Assembly: GCA_000716465.1 (NCBI GenBank)
Contig: JNWL01000005.1
Location: forward strand, 325,968 to 389,967
Source: Streptomyces bikiniensis
Lineage (GTDB): Bacteria > Actinomycetota > Actinomycetes > Streptomycetales > Streptomycetaceae
Reading direction: 5' to 3'
Length of the DNA stretch: 64,000 nucleotides
Part shown: positions 63,991 through 64,000 of the stretch, piece after piece
Layout: each line of letters starts with the position of its first letter
How positions within the stretch are numbered: the first letter of the stretch is position 1
The notes under the pieces: model-generated
What the model saw: only the letters and a program-made list of their open reading frames with translations
Database searches by the model: none
What the model was told of the DNA's origin: nothing
Made by a program: the position numbers and the translations under genes

Positions 63991-64000
63991 AGACCGAAGG

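Larger units (their letters stand above)
63597..64000 (+). other. rRNA operon leader region (no protein gene)
   Basis: 404 bases containing at least four promoter-like elements, a 20-bp palindrome and GGAAAG/CCGGAA repeats, without coding potential. Composition is purine-rich on the plus strand in the last 120 bases, as in the box/antitermination leaders of Streptomyces rrn operons. Confidence 0.8.

Overview
The window is a contiguous piece of a Streptomyces chromosome. The evidence is very high GC with strong third-position GC bias, bldC, an Lsr2-family nucleoid protein beside purSQL, a SARP/AfsR-type regulator, GTG starts, TGA stops and actinobacterial families (DUF3073, SpoIIE-type phosphatases, mycothiol-dependent isomerase). 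Gene order around purSQL, purF-purM, vdh and bldC matches, from memory, the Streptomyces coelicolor SCO4076-SCO4096 neighbourhood. The window ends in multi-promoter leader DNA typical of a ribosomal RNA operon, whose 16S gene should lie just past position 64000.

Layout. 1-8937: the 3' end of purC; an ABC exporter plus two-component operon between two nearly identical tRNA-Gly genes; a third tRNA-Gly; the Lsr2 paralogue; and purSQL. 8960-12010: a small, apparently internally deleted ArsR-type regulator, a membrane M23 peptidase, a mycothiol-dependent isomerase relative and a META-domain lipoprotein. 12241-19447: purF, purM, DUF3073, valine dehydrogenase, a conserved unknown, bldC, a small HCxxCH protein and tRNA-Asp. 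19584-30354: the hrpA helicase, a DsbA/CcdA-like redox operon, a Glu-Asp-Phe tRNA cluster, a zincin, a Pro/Gly-rich lipoprotein, a large DEAD-box helicase and tRNA-Lys. 30451-43686: a decayed reductase, lipid kinase/phosphatase pair, a MITE-like element, an ECF41-type sigma factor, rhodanese, initiator tRNA, a TipA-like MerR regulator, a SpoIIE phosphatase whose 5' end abuts a 28-G tract, a c-di-AMP riboswitch controlling an M23 hydrolase, aldo/keto reductase, PrsW protease, trmB and lhgO.

43830-57116 is the accessory part. It holds an NsdA-like regulator, an orphan asparagine-synthetase-like (lasso-cyclase-type) protein, a Uma2 nuclease and an afsR-like gene split into two remnants. Between the remnants lies about 4.3 kb with an HTH-NTPase-solenoid protein (14 tandem 32-residue repeats), an unknown 206-residue protein and a divergent small membrane protein. 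This replacement cassette is the best candidate for an undescribed system. Next to it is a single-chain ECF sigma / zinc anti-sigma / membrane / NPCBM fusion. 57322-64000 has a TetR regulator facing an NDH-2-like dehydrogenase, a PAS-SpoIIE-HATPase phosphatase, a divergent MFS/MarR pair and the rrn promoter region.

Functional links: purC, purS, purQ, purL, purF and purM together cover much of IMP synthesis. Regulators sit next to likely targets (DesKR-like with ABC, MarR with MFS, TetR with dehydrogenase, MerR autoregulation). Several loci carry in-frame or promoter-proximal tandem repeats that could vary in copy number. All names come from reading the sequence and from recall of the families; no database search was run.
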